Shown one piece after another: positions 17,821 through 26,585 of a stretch of DNA of 64,000 nt. The position numbers and the translations under genes are program-made. Origin of the DNA: UBA4582 sp964228885. GTDB lineage: Bacteria; Pseudomonadota; Gammaproteobacteria; Pseudomonadales; Azotimanducaceae. Below the pieces are notes generated by a model, which made no database searches, was not told the DNA's origin, and saw only the letters and a program-made list of their open reading frames with translations. Within the stretch, counting starts at the first letter, position 1. Each line of letters starts with the position of its first letter. The stretch is from assembly GCA_964228885.1 (NCBI GenBank), contig CAXRCG010000142.1, positions 8,417-72,416 on the forward strand. Direction: 5' to 3'.

Positions 17821-18867
17821 ATGAACACCACCAAATCATCTGCTTCAAAAACCCAAGACGATCAAGCCGACCCGCAAACTATGCCCATAGTCGTTTGCGC
17901 ATTATACAAATTCGCGACTCTTGCAGACTTCGAATCACTTAAACCACCGCTGCAGAGCAAAATGGAAAAACTAAGTATCCGCGGTACATTACTGCTAGCA
18001 AAAGAAGGCATTAACGGCACAGTCGCCGGGACCAGACCCGCTATCGACGATCTGCTTGATTTCCTGATGAAAGATGAGATGTTCGAGGGCAAGCTTCATG
18101 ACATCCAGTGGAAAGAGTCTTTTAGCAAGAATATCCCCTTCAATAGAACTAAGGTAAAACTGAAAAAAGAGATCGTTACCATGGGGGTCGAAGCCATTGA
18201 CCCTAACCTTATTGTCGGAACCTATGTGAAGCCCGGAGCTTGGAACGACCTCATCTCTGATCCTGATGTCATTCTAGTGGATACTAGAAATGACTATGAA
18301 GTTCAGATCGGCACCTTTAAGAACGCACACAACCCCCATACCAAGACTTTCCGAGAGTTCCCTGAATATACCGAAAAGCACCTGAATCCAGCCCAGCATA
18401 AAAAAGTTGCGATGTTTTGCACCGGCGGCATCCGTTGCGAGAAAAGCACGGCCTATCTAAAGCAGCAAGGATTTGATGAGGTCTATCACCTCGAGGGTGG
18501 TATCCTCAAATACTTGGAAGAAGTCCCAAAAGAAGAATCAATGTGGGAAGGGGAATGTTTTGTCTTTGACGACAGAGTCACCGTTGATCACGACCTGAGG
18601 CCCGGTCAATATGATCAGTGCCACGCCTGCCGGATGCCGATCACAGAGCAAGACAAACAAAGCAATGCATATCAACCAGGGGTCAGCTGCCCGCATTGCA
18701 TTGGGGACCTTACCGAGACGCAGAAAAAAAGGTTTATGGAAAGAGAACGTCAGGTCCAACTGTCGAAACAGAAGGGTGAAGTGCACATCGGCAGTGACGC
18801 GAAACTTGCACAGCAGGAAAACAAAGCTGCGAAAGCTGAGTTTAGAGAGCGTCAACGACGCCGTTAA
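17821..18867 (+). CDS. trhO: tRNA uridine(34) hydroxylase TrhO (YceA-type rhodanese)
   Basis: A 348-residue protein with the TrhO layout: an N-terminal acylphosphatase-like domain (about 22-120, GTLLLAKEGINGTVAG), then a rhodanese domain with catalytic Cys200 in FCTGGIRCEKS. A C-terminal zinc-binding tail (CHACRMPI and CPHCIGDL) follows. TrhO catalyses prephenate-independent 5-hydroxylation of uridine 34 in tRNAs using oxygen. Length and all hallmark motifs are normal. The first ~20 residues are a polar extension compared with typical family members. Confidence 0.95.
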   Translation: MNTTKSSASKTQDDQADPQTMPIVVCALYKFATLADFESLKPPLQSKMEKLSIRGTLLLAKEGINGTVAGTRPAIDDLLDFLMKDEMFEGKLHDIQWKESFSKNIPFNRTKVKLKKEIVTMGVEAIDPNLIVGTYVKPGAWNDLISDPDVILVDTRNDYEVQIGTFKNAHNPHTKTFREFPEYTEKHLNPAQHKKVAMFCTGGIRCEKSTAYLKQQGFDEVYHLEGGILKYLEEVPKEESMWEGECFVFDDRVTVDHDLRPGQYDQCHACRMPITEQDKQSNAYQPGVSCPHCIGDLTETQKKRFMERERQVQLSKQKGEVHIGSDAKLAQQENKAAKAEFRERQRRR

Positions 18868-19009
18868 ATATCTACGTTAGACATTAACCATCTGTAACAA
18901 ACTTTGTTCGCTTCTCTGCTTTCTTTGTTGCTCACACATCGGCCTGACGCTTATCAGCAGGTTGGGCATCTCCCTCCTATCATTAATCCTGATGCTGCTA
19001 GCATTTGGA

Positions 19010-19654
19010 TCAAGCGCCCCAGCTATCCCAGTGCATAATCGTCGATGCCGGCGGCCTTGCGGCTTTTTTGAACTCCGTACCTTTGGTAAAGGCCACAGGC
19101 AGCAGCGCAATTTGCATTACATCATCCGGAATACCCAATAACTCTGCCGCCTGCTTCTCGCAGGCCAGATGGAGTGATGTTAAGCAAGAACCAAGCCCTC
19201 GTGAACGAAGTGCAAGTTGGAAACTCCATACAGCCGGAAAAATGGAACCTAGCATGGCAGCCACCGCCATAATTGGAGCGCCTTCAGGTGGTCTTCCCTG
19301 CATACAAGGAATGACATGTAAAGGTGCATTCTGCAGGTTCTCCGAGAGGAACACCGCAGAATCAAGGACACGTGCAGTCTGTTTGTCACCGGATGCTTCT
19401 GCATTTTTTGCCTCACCAGAGAGGTAGTCGACCGCAGCTACTCGATACAGATCAGCCAGCTTTGCTCGCTTGTCTGCATCTTCGACAACAATCCAACGCC
19501 AACTCTGAGAATTGGTTCCGGTCGGTGCCTGTTGCGAGAGTGAAATACACTCTTCAACAATCGAACGTGGTACCGGTTTTTCAAAATCGAGGCGCTTCCT
19601 GACTGCTCTTGTTGTGGAGAGCAGTTCATCCGTCATTGCTAAATCAAAATCCAT
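19010..19654 (-). CDS. Nitroreductase-family FMN oxidoreductase
   Basis: A 214-residue nitroreductase-fold enzyme. The N-terminal FMN-binding part shows TTRAVRKRLDFEKPV and APTGTNSQSWRW. The middle has GSIFPAVWSFQLALRSRGLGSCLT, typical of the family's second FMN-contact and dimer helix. It likely reduces nitro, enone or quinone substrates with NAD(P)H. The family also includes the C-terminal reductase domain of FbiB, which reduces dehydro-F420. Nothing in the sequence assigns this protein to that role. It is convergent with trhO. Confidence 0.88.
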   Translation of the reverse strand: MDFDLAMTDELLSTTRAVRKRLDFEKPVPRSIVEECISLSQQAPTGTNSQSWRWIVVEDADKRAKLADLYRVAAVDYLSGEAKNAEASGDKQTARVLDSAVFLSENLQNAPLHVIPCMQGRPPEGAPIMAVAAMLGSIFPAVWSFQLALRSRGLGSCLTSLHLACEKQAAELLGIPDDVMQIALLPVAFTKGTEFKKAARPPASTIMHWDSWGA

Positions 19655-19686
19655 CTTTACATCCTTACAGGTAATTTTTATTAAAA

Positions 19687-20388
19687 TTAACGCTCAGCAA
19701 TGAGCAGTTTTGGTAAAAGGTTGAATACCTCAACGCTCGCACCCATTGCGATATGCGTTCCTCGAGTTTCAAAGTGCTTTACATCGGGGCTCGTCTCATC
19801 GATACAGGCACGCCACGCCACGACACCATCTAACTTGCTGTAAATGCTTCGAATTGGCACCGTTATTGGTTTCCGCTGACGTACATGCAGCAGTTGATTG
19901 AGCTCTTCCGGTGTCAGCCCTATTTGCCTTACCACTGCGGCACCGATGCTCGAGGCACCCACACCGCCTTTGACCGGAGAACCAATCGTGACAACCCTCT
20001 CGATTAATTCAGGGTGATCGCGGGCAATTTCTCTGGACAGGATTCCACCACGGCTCCAACCCACGAGGCGAACTTTCTGTTTATATTCATCGTGTAGCTC
20101 GCGCACTGCGGCAAGAACACCAGGTAAATGGTCCATCATCCGCCGGACATTAACACCCTGTCCCCATCCCTGGCTATTGTAACCTATGGCATTAAGAAAC
20201 TGGCGCAGGATGATAGTGGATGTGTCATCAGCCATAAACCCAGGCAACACCAGCACCGGCTGACCCTGACCCCTCTTAGCCCTGAACCTCAGGATAGGCA
20301 ATTGCAACAGAAGTTGAGCAGCCTCCAAACCAGCACGCGCTTCCATCAACTTCAACAACGGCGTTGGGGGCGAAATAGATTCATTCAT
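19687..20388 (-). CDS. Alpha/beta hydrolase (lipase/esterase-like)
   Basis: About 233 residues from the ATG at 20388. The nucleophile elbow is GWSRGG. An N-terminal strand-turn VLVLPGFMADD supplies an oxyanion region, and a C-terminal HIAMG supplies the probable catalytic His. The gly-rich VTIGSPVKGG after the elbow is common in lipase- or PHB-depolymerase-like hydrolases. No signal peptide is evident, so an intracellular lipase or esterase is likely. It is divergent from the SirB1 gene and adjacent to the nitroreductase on the same strand. Confidence 0.82.
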   Translation of the reverse strand: MNESISPPTPLLKLMEARAGLEAAQLLLQLPILRFRAKRGQGQPVLVLPGFMADDTSTIILRQFLNAIGYNSQGWGQGVNVRRMMDHLPGVLAAVRELHDEYKQKVRLVGWSRGGILSREIARDHPELIERVVTIGSPVKGGVGASSIGAAVVRQIGLTPEELNQLLHVRQRKPITVPIRSIYSKLDGVVAWRACIDETSPDVKHFETRGTHIAMGASVEVFNLLPKLLIAER

Positions 20389-20481
20389 AGGGATGAGACC
20401 TAACAAGCGACAGGCGTTACGAGGCTAGATTTGCCAACGAGGATTGCATAACCTGCACAACCTTGTAAAGATGAAGCCATC

Positions 20482-21312
20482 ATGAAAGCACAAGAAGCCA
20501 GAGAGAAATTTGAAATTGCCGTTGATCGGCAAGATGAAGACATAAGACTGGACGAATCAGTGTTACTCATCGCCGCCGAAAGCAACAGTGGCATTAGAGT
20601 ACAAACTTACCTCGATCTTCTTGATAGCTTCGCCGAGAAATATTACGCATCAATCAACAGTGAGTCGTCATTGAGCATATCTGCATCAGGCCTTAGTGAG
20701 TTTATTCATGGAACCGAGGGCTTTAGTGGAAACGTGACCAATTACTATGCTCCTGAAAACAGCTACCTGAATCATGTCATTGATGTCCGCCAAGGTATTC
20801 CAATATCATTGGCCCTAATTCATATATGCATTGGAAAACGTCTCGACATGCCTGTTATGGGGATTAACTTTCCTGGGCACTTTCTGGTCCGCTATGGATT
20901 TGAGGAACACGTCATCGTTGACCCTTTCTCTGGCAGAACGTTAAGCGAAGCTGACTGTGCAACCCTGTTGAACCAACTTGCCGGTCCCCGCGCAATCATT
21001 CAACCTGATTATTTGGAGACAGCGACCAATCGAAGTATCTTGATCCGGGTACTCGACAATCTGAAACAGATATTTTGGAAAAACAAGGCTTGGGATGAGA
21101 GCAAAGCCTGTATTGAGCGACAGCTGTTGCTATTACCGGATAAAAGCGAGTTCAACATTCAGCTGGGCGCCATCTATGAAATGAAGGGTCAGATACCGCT
21201 CGCCCAAGACACTTACACACGAGTGCTGCAGGAATGCGAGGACGAGCAACTCACCAAGGTTGCTGGCAAACGTCTACTAGCAATGGGATCTGCCAACAGA
21301 ACTATTCACTAG
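20482..21312 (+). CDS. SirB1-family transglutaminase-like/TPR protein
   Basis: A 276-residue protein with the SirB1 (Transglut_core2) pattern: YYAPENSYLNHVIDVRQGIPISLALIH and MPVMGINFPGHFLVR (about 90-145), then C-terminal helices of TPR type (WDESKACIERQLLL, IPLAQDTYTRVL). Members occur widely in Gammaproteobacteria near translation or peptidoglycan genes. Their biochemical role is poorly defined. Length and domain order are normal. Confidence 0.88.
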   Translation: MKAQEAREKFEIAVDRQDEDIRLDESVLLIAAESNSGIRVQTYLDLLDSFAEKYYASINSESSLSISASGLSEFIHGTEGFSGNVTNYYAPENSYLNHVIDVRQGIPISLALIHICIGKRLDMPVMGINFPGHFLVRYGFEEHVIVDPFSGRTLSEADCATLLNQLAGPRAIIQPDYLETATNRSILIRVLDNLKQIFWKNKAWDESKACIERQLLLLPDKSEFNIQLGAIYEMKGQIPLAQDTYTRVLQECEDEQLTKVAGKRLLAMGSANRTIH

Positions 21313-21332
21313 CCTTATGGCAAAGCGATGTT

Positions 21333-22352
21333 TCAGGCTGTCAGAAGCGCCAGTGCCTGAGCCGCCCGATTACTTACACTTTCTTTGTATTTGTCGAGAT
21401 CCATATCTCGATCTTCACCCATCGCACCGACGAGGTATCGCTTGTAAACACCCTGCCCGATAGCTGCAAGGCGCCAATGCGAAAATGCCCGATAATAGTT
21501 GATATCGGATAGATCACGTCCAGTATTCGTTGCGTAAATGTCGCAAAGCTCATCTCGGGATGGATAACCACCGACAGCAGTTGGCGCAGAATCCCCTTCC
21601 ATCGCATCAACTTCTTCGGAGGACACCCAGTTGTTCAACAAATATCCCACATCAGCCAACGGATCCCCTAGGGTGCAAAGCTCCCAATCGAGCACTGCCT
21701 GAATCTCACCTCGCTCTACAATCATGTTGCCGAGTCTGTAATCACCGTGCACAATAGTTGCACCAACTTGATCGGGCATTCTTTCCTCAAGTAATTTTGC
21801 ACTCTCTTCCATCTCTGGTACTGGATGTGTTTTGGTCGCGACCCACTGTTTATTCCAACGCTTCAATTGCCGCGCCAAATAAGCTTCTTTTCTACCCAGA
21901 TCACCAAGCCCCACATCATCAGGATTAATCTTATGCAGGTTTGAAAGCACCTCCATCACATGCAATCCTAGTGTACGGCGGTCAGTTTCAGCGACCTCTT
22001 GCCCGATGACCGAATCATGCAGCACGAGGCCTTCAACATGACCCATCACATAAAAAGGTGCACCGTTTACCTCAACATCAGTACAAACGCCGATTGTGGT
22101 CGGCACAGGTATGCCAGAATTTTGCAAAGCCGATACGATCCTGTGCTCCCGGGCAACATCGTGGGCACTTTCTAATACGTGACCAAGAGGGGGGCGGCGC
22201 AAAACAAAATCTCTGCCGCTGGCATCGGTACAGCGAAAAGTCAGATTTGAGTGCCCTCCGGCGATCAGCGAAAATGCTAGAGGCGCTTCCAGTTCAGGCA
22301 CCGCTTTTTCGAACCAAGCCGTTACCTTGCCTGCATCAATTCCTTCAGTCAT
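21333..22352 (-). CDS. ACAD10-like phosphotransferase (APH family)
   Basis: A 339-residue aminoglycoside phosphotransferase-fold protein. Motifs: AGGHSNLTFR (nucleotide loop), VLRRPP with the ATP-binding Arg/Lys region, VHGDYRLGNM with catalytic Asp204, and LDWELCTLGDP with metal-binding Asp222. This subfamily matches the kinase domain found beside or fused to acyl-CoA dehydrogenases (ACAD10/11), which phosphorylates 4-hydroxy acyl-CoAs for catabolism. A role in hydroxy-fatty-acid degradation is therefore plausible. It is not a likely antibiotic-resistance gene. Confidence 0.88.
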   Translation of the reverse strand: MTEGIDAGKVTAWFEKAVPELEAPLAFSLIAGGHSNLTFRCTDASGRDFVLRRPPLGHVLESAHDVAREHRIVSALQNSGIPVPTTIGVCTDVEVNGAPFYVMGHVEGLVLHDSVIGQEVAETDRRTLGLHVMEVLSNLHKINPDDVGLGDLGRKEAYLARQLKRWNKQWVATKTHPVPEMEESAKLLEERMPDQVGATIVHGDYRLGNMIVERGEIQAVLDWELCTLGDPLADVGYLLNNWVSSEEVDAMEGDSAPTAVGGYPSRDELCDIYATNTGRDLSDINYYRAFSHWRLAAIGQGVYKRYLVGAMGEDRDMDLDKYKESVSNRAAQALALLTA

Positions 22353-22426
22353 CGTCTTCTTACCCTGTTCAGTTTTAAATTCTTGATCATCGCCTATCCC
22401 CGATAAAAAGGCTCATCTATCGACGC

Positions 22427-23848
22427 TCAATTTTCATCCAAAGTCGCACCCAGCAATTCATCAGCACTTGACTGCAAACAAGCGGCAAAGAATTCAGGGT
22501 CTGGCACCATGTTTCGGCAAGCATTAACGGAAATGGTGATCTGCCCACAATAACTAAAAACAGGGAACATCAAGCCCATACCATCGTGTAGCGGGCCAAG
22601 GCCATATTGAGTTACAAGTCGTGCGCCCGCAGAATAGAGTGGAAATTGCGGCCCAGGTACATTACTCACAACACAATTGTAAGGATGCGTAATCTGCTCT
22701 GCCATACTTACCTCAGAATATAGTCGTGAAGCAAGCGCAGCGGTTGTCGATGGAATAAACTGTCCAAAATCGGTCATCAGCTTTGCACCCACCGCATTCG
22801 TCATCTCCTTCGAAGTAATAGCTGCAATATGAACCGATTCTAGACGTTCAATAGGATCCTCTATATCTGTTCCGAGTGCTACAGTCATAGCAGCAACACT
22901 ATTTCCTTCTTGACCTGAATCTCCGTTAGATCGCACTGAAATTGGTGCCATGGCGACGAGCGAGTGATCGGGTAATTCTTTTTTCGACAGCAAATACTTT
23001 CGCAGAGCACCCCCGCATATGGTTAACACAGCATCATTAATTGTTGCGCCCTCGACTACCCCTTTTACGTTTTTAACCTTAGCTAGCTCAATAGTTAGTC
23101 CTTCAATAATACGGTGGCTGGAAATCACCCGGCCAAAGCGGGTTTTCGGCACATGAGTATTTACAGTGAACTTTCGTTGGGCAAGTCCTGCCTGAAAATT
23201 GGCCATTGCTGGTATCGCCCGCGCCATCACCTCAGCAAACCTGAGCGGCTGGGTGAAATTGTTGAATTGCGCCCGAGTCATAAGTTCAACAGGGTTAGGC
23301 TCATCTTCACCTCTCCAGGGAACCTTAGGCTGCTGCGGTAAGGCACCATAGGGTTCGAGACTATGTAATGCTTCAGTAATGTCGGCACCTGCAACACCGT
23401 CGATACAGGCATGATGAATCTTTGTAACCACAGCGTAGGAACCAATAGGCAACCCCTCAATAGCGTCAAGGCCTTCGATAACCGTAAGTTCCCAGGGCGC
23501 CTTGGTCATGTCGAGCGGTCGAGAGTGCAACCTGGCGACTTGTATACATAGCTGACGCCAGTCGCCAGGTTCTGGCAGCCGTATATGACGGACATGAAAT
23601 TCAAGATCAAAGTCCTTGTCTTCTAACCAATAGGGGTGATCCAGATTGAAAGGTACTTCTACCAGCTTTCTTCGAAAGGTTTTTGCAAGGTGTAACCTAT
23701 CTTCTACAAATTTCAGGATATCCTTAAAACGCTGTTTACCACCCTCAACCGTCGAGGGGTCATAAATCGCCAGTCCACCAATATGCATTGGGCTGCGGGT
23801 GTTTTCTCCATAGATAAATGAGGCATCCTGAGCAGTTAATTGTTCCAA
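22427..23848 (-). CDS. Wax ester synthase/diacylglycerol acyltransferase (WS/DGAT)
   Basis: A 473-residue WS/DGAT enzyme. It has the family N-terminus (MEQLTAQDASFIYGE), the catalytic HHxxxDG motif IHHACIDG (His145, His146, Asp150), and late motifs NDAVLTICGGALR and VSNVPGPQFPLY. It joins acyl-CoA to fatty alcohols or diacylglycerol to make wax esters or triacylglycerol stores, at the inner face of the membrane. It is present beside the phosphotransferase gene on the same strand. This gene supports neutral-lipid storage in the host. Confidence 0.94.
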   Translation of the reverse strand: MEQLTAQDASFIYGENTRSPMHIGGLAIYDPSTVEGGKQRFKDILKFVEDRLHLAKTFRRKLVEVPFNLDHPYWLEDKDFDLEFHVRHIRLPEPGDWRQLCIQVARLHSRPLDMTKAPWELTVIEGLDAIEGLPIGSYAVVTKIHHACIDGVAGADITEALHSLEPYGALPQQPKVPWRGEDEPNPVELMTRAQFNNFTQPLRFAEVMARAIPAMANFQAGLAQRKFTVNTHVPKTRFGRVISSHRIIEGLTIELAKVKNVKGVVEGATINDAVLTICGGALRKYLLSKKELPDHSLVAMAPISVRSNGDSGQEGNSVAAMTVALGTDIEDPIERLESVHIAAITSKEMTNAVGAKLMTDFGQFIPSTTAALASRLYSEVSMAEQITHPYNCVVSNVPGPQFPLYSAGARLVTQYGLGPLHDGMGLMFPVFSYCGQITISVNACRNMVPDPEFFAACLQSSADELLGATLDEN

Positions 23849-23958
23849 GCCGGCGTCTCCATCGCATTCGAGGTATAACAGGCGCCAGAATAACTCAGCG
23901 AGGGATGATATTGCACCCGTTCACTGGTACCTTAATGCTATCCATTTGGAATATTGTT

Positions 23959-24972
23959 ATGAAAATCAGGACTATTCGTTGCCACGAGATCAGCGAGGAT
24001 ATTAATACAGTTACGCTGGACGAAGCCGAACTATCCGCACCCGCTCATGATGAGGTTCAGGTAAAACTGATGGCCTGTGCTGTCAACTTTCCAGACATCC
24101 TCATGATACAGGGCAAGTATCAATTCGCTCCTCCCCTGCCCTTTGCCCCTGGCGGAGAGGCTGCTGGGGTCGTTGTTGCAGTCGGCAATGACATTGACGA
24201 TATCAGCGCCGGCGACCGAGTTGTTTTGAGTATTCGCTACGGCGGTTTTGCGGAAGTCGTCAATACGCCTCGGGAAACTTTGCAGAAAATTCCCGATAGT
24301 CTTTCCTTTGAAAAAGCTGCCTCCTACAAAACAACCTATTTAACCGCTTACGTAGCATTAGCAATAAGAGGAAACTTACAACCCGGTGAAACCCTGTTGG
24401 TGCATGGCGCCACTGGAGGGGTAGGCATGGCAGCGGTCGACCTTGGTAAACACATGGGTGCTACCGTCATTGCCACAGGGGGAAACGATGCAAAACTAGA
24501 GGTGGTCAAGTCAAGAGGTGCAGATCACGTCATCAACTATACGCTGGAAGATGGAGGCCTCGGCGGCTTTCGCGAGGAAGTCAAAGCACTCACCAACGGC
24601 AGAGGCGCTGACGTAATTTACGATCCGGTCGGCGGCACTGTGTTTGATGAGTCCATGCGCTGCATTAACTGGGATGGACGCATACTGACGATAGGATTCA
24701 CTAGCGGTGTATGGCCAAAAGCTGCGGTTAACCACATTTTGATAAAGCACATTTCGGTCATTGGCGTCCGCGCTGGTGAAATCGGTAGACGAAATCCCGC
24801 GATAGGCGAGCGATGCAGTCGTGAGCTTACCAATCTACTTGAAAAAGGCGCAATAGATCCTTACGTCTGCGCCGGCTTTCCACTTGAACGCGCGGTGGAG
24901 GCGATGGACATGCTGACCCAGCGCAAGGTTGTCGGTAAGGTAGTCGTGACCATGAATCAGTACACAATCTAG
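23959..24972 (+). CDS. NADPH:quinone oxidoreductase family protein
   Basis: A 337-residue MDR enzyme of the quinone oxidoreductase/enoyl reductase-like branch. An N-terminal GroES-like fold contains FAPGGEAAGVVVAVG, and a Rossmann motif HGATGGVGMAAVDLG (about 152-166) is followed by VIYDPVGG. It is a paralogue of the enzyme at 14160, with the same family hallmarks, but is clearly diverged. The ATG at 23959 starts the conserved region; the open frame upstream overlaps the divergent WS/DGAT gene and is rejected. The DsbA-like gene follows after 12 bases. Confidence 0.9.
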   Translation: MKIRTIRCHEISEDINTVTLDEAELSAPAHDEVQVKLMACAVNFPDILMIQGKYQFAPPLPFAPGGEAAGVVVAVGNDIDDISAGDRVVLSIRYGGFAEVVNTPRETLQKIPDSLSFEKAASYKTTYLTAYVALAIRGNLQPGETLLVHGATGGVGMAAVDLGKHMGATVIATGGNDAKLEVVKSRGADHVINYTLEDGGLGGFREEVKALTNGRGADVIYDPVGGTVFDESMRCINWDGRILTIGFTSGVWPKAAVNHILIKHISVIGVRAGEIGRRNPAIGERCSRELTNLLEKGAIDPYVCAGFPLERAVEAMDMLTQRKVVGKVVVTMNQYTI

Positions 24973-24984
24973 GCGAACAATTCC

Positions 24985-25629
24985 ATGACTGACGTAGATG
25001 TATATTTTTCTTTCAGAAGCCCATATTCGTATCTCGCAACACCACAGATGCTGAAAATAAAAAAAAACTACAATATTAATTTGAACCTGCGACCCATTTT
25101 GCCGGTCGCGATTCGCACACCAGAAACCTTATTTAGTCCGGCTAATGCGCCACGGGCGCGCTACATTCAACTAGACTGGCCACGCCGTGCACGCTTTCTC
25201 GGTATGTCAGACAAATGGCCATCTCCGGACCCCATCGTGCAGGACATGACCACGCTGGAAGTGTCGGAACATCAACCTTACATCTACCGCCTCAGCTATC
25301 TTGGTGTGGAAGCACAAAAACGCGGTAAAGGGCCGGAGTTTGCTTTCGAAATTTCCCACCTTTTGTTCGGTGGAATACGGAACTGGCACGAGGGAGAGCA
25401 TCTTGAAGACGCAGCGGCACGCGCAGGACTGAACCTGACCGAACTGGATGCAGCCATCCAATCAGAAGAGCAGATAAAAGAAATTGAAAAAAATCAGAAT
25501 TTTCTAGCTCAAGCCGGGCACTGGGGTGTACCAACTTTTGTCATCAACGGCGAACCCTTCTTTGGGCAAGACCGTATCGAAACACTATGCTGGCATATGG
25601 ACGGGCTTGGTTTGAAAAAAACGGGATAA
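24985..25629 (+). CDS. 2-hydroxychromene-2-carboxylate isomerase/DsbA-family (GST kappa-like)
   Basis: A 214-residue thioredoxin-fold protein of the HCCA isomerase/GST-kappa branch: VYFSFRSPYSYLA at the N-terminus (Ser in place of a CxxC), an all-helical insertion, and HWGVPTFVINGEPFFGQDR at the cis-Pro end. Characterised relatives isomerise an intermediate of naphthalene degradation using glutathione or act as kappa GSTs. It follows the quinone oxidoreductase closely, which suggests co-transcription and work on the same aromatic or quinoid compounds. Confidence 0.87.
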   Translation: MTDVDVYFSFRSPYSYLATPQMLKIKKNYNINLNLRPILPVAIRTPETLFSPANAPRARYIQLDWPRRARFLGMSDKWPSPDPIVQDMTTLEVSEHQPYIYRLSYLGVEAQKRGKGPEFAFEISHLLFGGIRNWHEGEHLEDAAARAGLNLTELDAAIQSEEQIKEIEKNQNFLAQAGHWGVPTFVINGEPFFGQDRIETLCWHMDGLGLKKTG

Positions 25630-25636
25630 GCGCTAA

Positions 25637-25877
25637 ATGAACCTGGAAATAACAAATGATCTGCAGGCTTCTGAGGGAAATGAGCTTCGATTACGGCTCA
25701 AAACTGCTCTTCCAGGCGGAGCAGGAAGCGAAAAATTTTGGCGCAGAGTTTGTGAGACTCCATACTTTCAGCTTTCAAGCACGTCCTTTTTACGAAAGTC
25801 ATGGCTACGTTGTGATTTCGGAAACAGAAAACTTCCCCAAGGGGCATTCTCAATATCTTATGATTAAGGCACTCTGA
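25637..25877 (+). pseudogene. Broken GNAT acetyltransferase gene (internal deletion plus frame change)
   Basis: The last ~57 codons encode a standard GNAT C-terminus: YGSKLLFQAEQEAKNFGAEF, then a FSFQARPFYESHGY and FPKGHSQYLMIK tail. The first ~20 codons, in a different frame starting at an ATG at 25637 (MNLEITNDLQASE), look like a GNAT N-terminus. The middle, including most of motif A, is missing, and the two parts are out of frame. A decayed gene with an out-of-frame internal deletion is the simplest reading. An alternative ATG at 25656 could express the 73-residue fragment, but it would lack the acetyl-CoA site. Confidence 0.7.
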
Positions 25878-25895
25878 TTTCCGGGGAAGTCTAAA

Positions 25896-26585
25896 ATGAC
25901 CATAAAAGAATCCGACTTGTATCAGCCACTAAAGCGATATCTTGAAGCCCAAGGTTACGATGTAAAAGGCGAGATTCTCGACTGTGACGTGTTAGCTATT
26001 CGGGAAGGTGAACCGCCTGTAGTTGTTGAGCTTAAGCTCACCTTTAACCTGCAAGTGATCCTGCAATGCGTGGAAAGGTTGAGTTTAACACCCAACGTAT
26101 ATATCGGCGTTCCACGAAAAACTAAAATCGTTAACAAAGAACGAAAACGAATCAACAAATTACTCCGCAGACTCGGCATCGGTTTAATCCTGATCGATCA
26201 AACAACCAGAACCGGGAGCGTAGAGATTATTCTTGATCCCGTTCCCTACAGGCCCAGAGAGTCAAACGTGCGCAAACAACGCTTGCTAGGTGAGTTTGCC
26301 AAACGTGTCGGAGATCCCAACGCCGGTGGCACAGAAAAACGGAAAGGCATTATGACCGCGTATCGCCAACGAGCTATCTTTGTGGCAGAATTTTTATACG
26401 CAGCCGGACCAACAAAGGCATCAGCTGTTGCTCTGGCGCTCGACCTTCCTGAAGCGAGAAATATTCTCTACCGAAATCACCATGGTTGGTACGAAAAAGT
26501 AGAAAGAGGCATTTACGAACTCTCGCCTCGAGGAAAAAACGAGCTACCACTCTGGCAAAAGCACGGAGAACATGAAAATGTCTAA
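25896..26585 (+). CDS. DUF2161 putative PD-(D/E)XK nuclease-fold protein
   Basis: A 229-residue protein. The N-terminal ~110 residues fit DUF2161: IKESDLYQPLKRYLEAQGY, a DCDVLA strand and VVVELKLTF, which reads as the D..ExK core of a PD-(D/E)XK fold. The C-terminal part (about 145-220) looks like a winged-helix (YRQRAIFVAEFLYAAGP, ERGIYELSPRG). A DNA- or nucleotide-phosphodiester-acting role is inferred from the fold only. The stop overlaps the start of the cupin gene by 14 bases, so the two are translationally coupled. Confidence 0.8.
   Translation: MTIKESDLYQPLKRYLEAQGYDVKGEILDCDVLAIREGEPPVVVELKLTFNLQVILQCVERLSLTPNVYIGVPRKTKIVNKERKRINKLLRRLGIGLILIDQTTRTGSVEIILDPVPYRPRESNVRKQRLLGEFAKRVGDPNAGGTEKRKGIMTAYRQRAIFVAEFLYAAGPTKASAVALALDLPEARNILYRNHHGWYEKVERGIYELSPRGKNELPLWQKHGEHENV

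Noticed and set aside
21333..22352. Aminoglycoside resistance phosphotransferase
   Set aside because: The motifs and length fit the ACAD10-associated metabolic kinase subfamily, and the neighbours are lipid genes.
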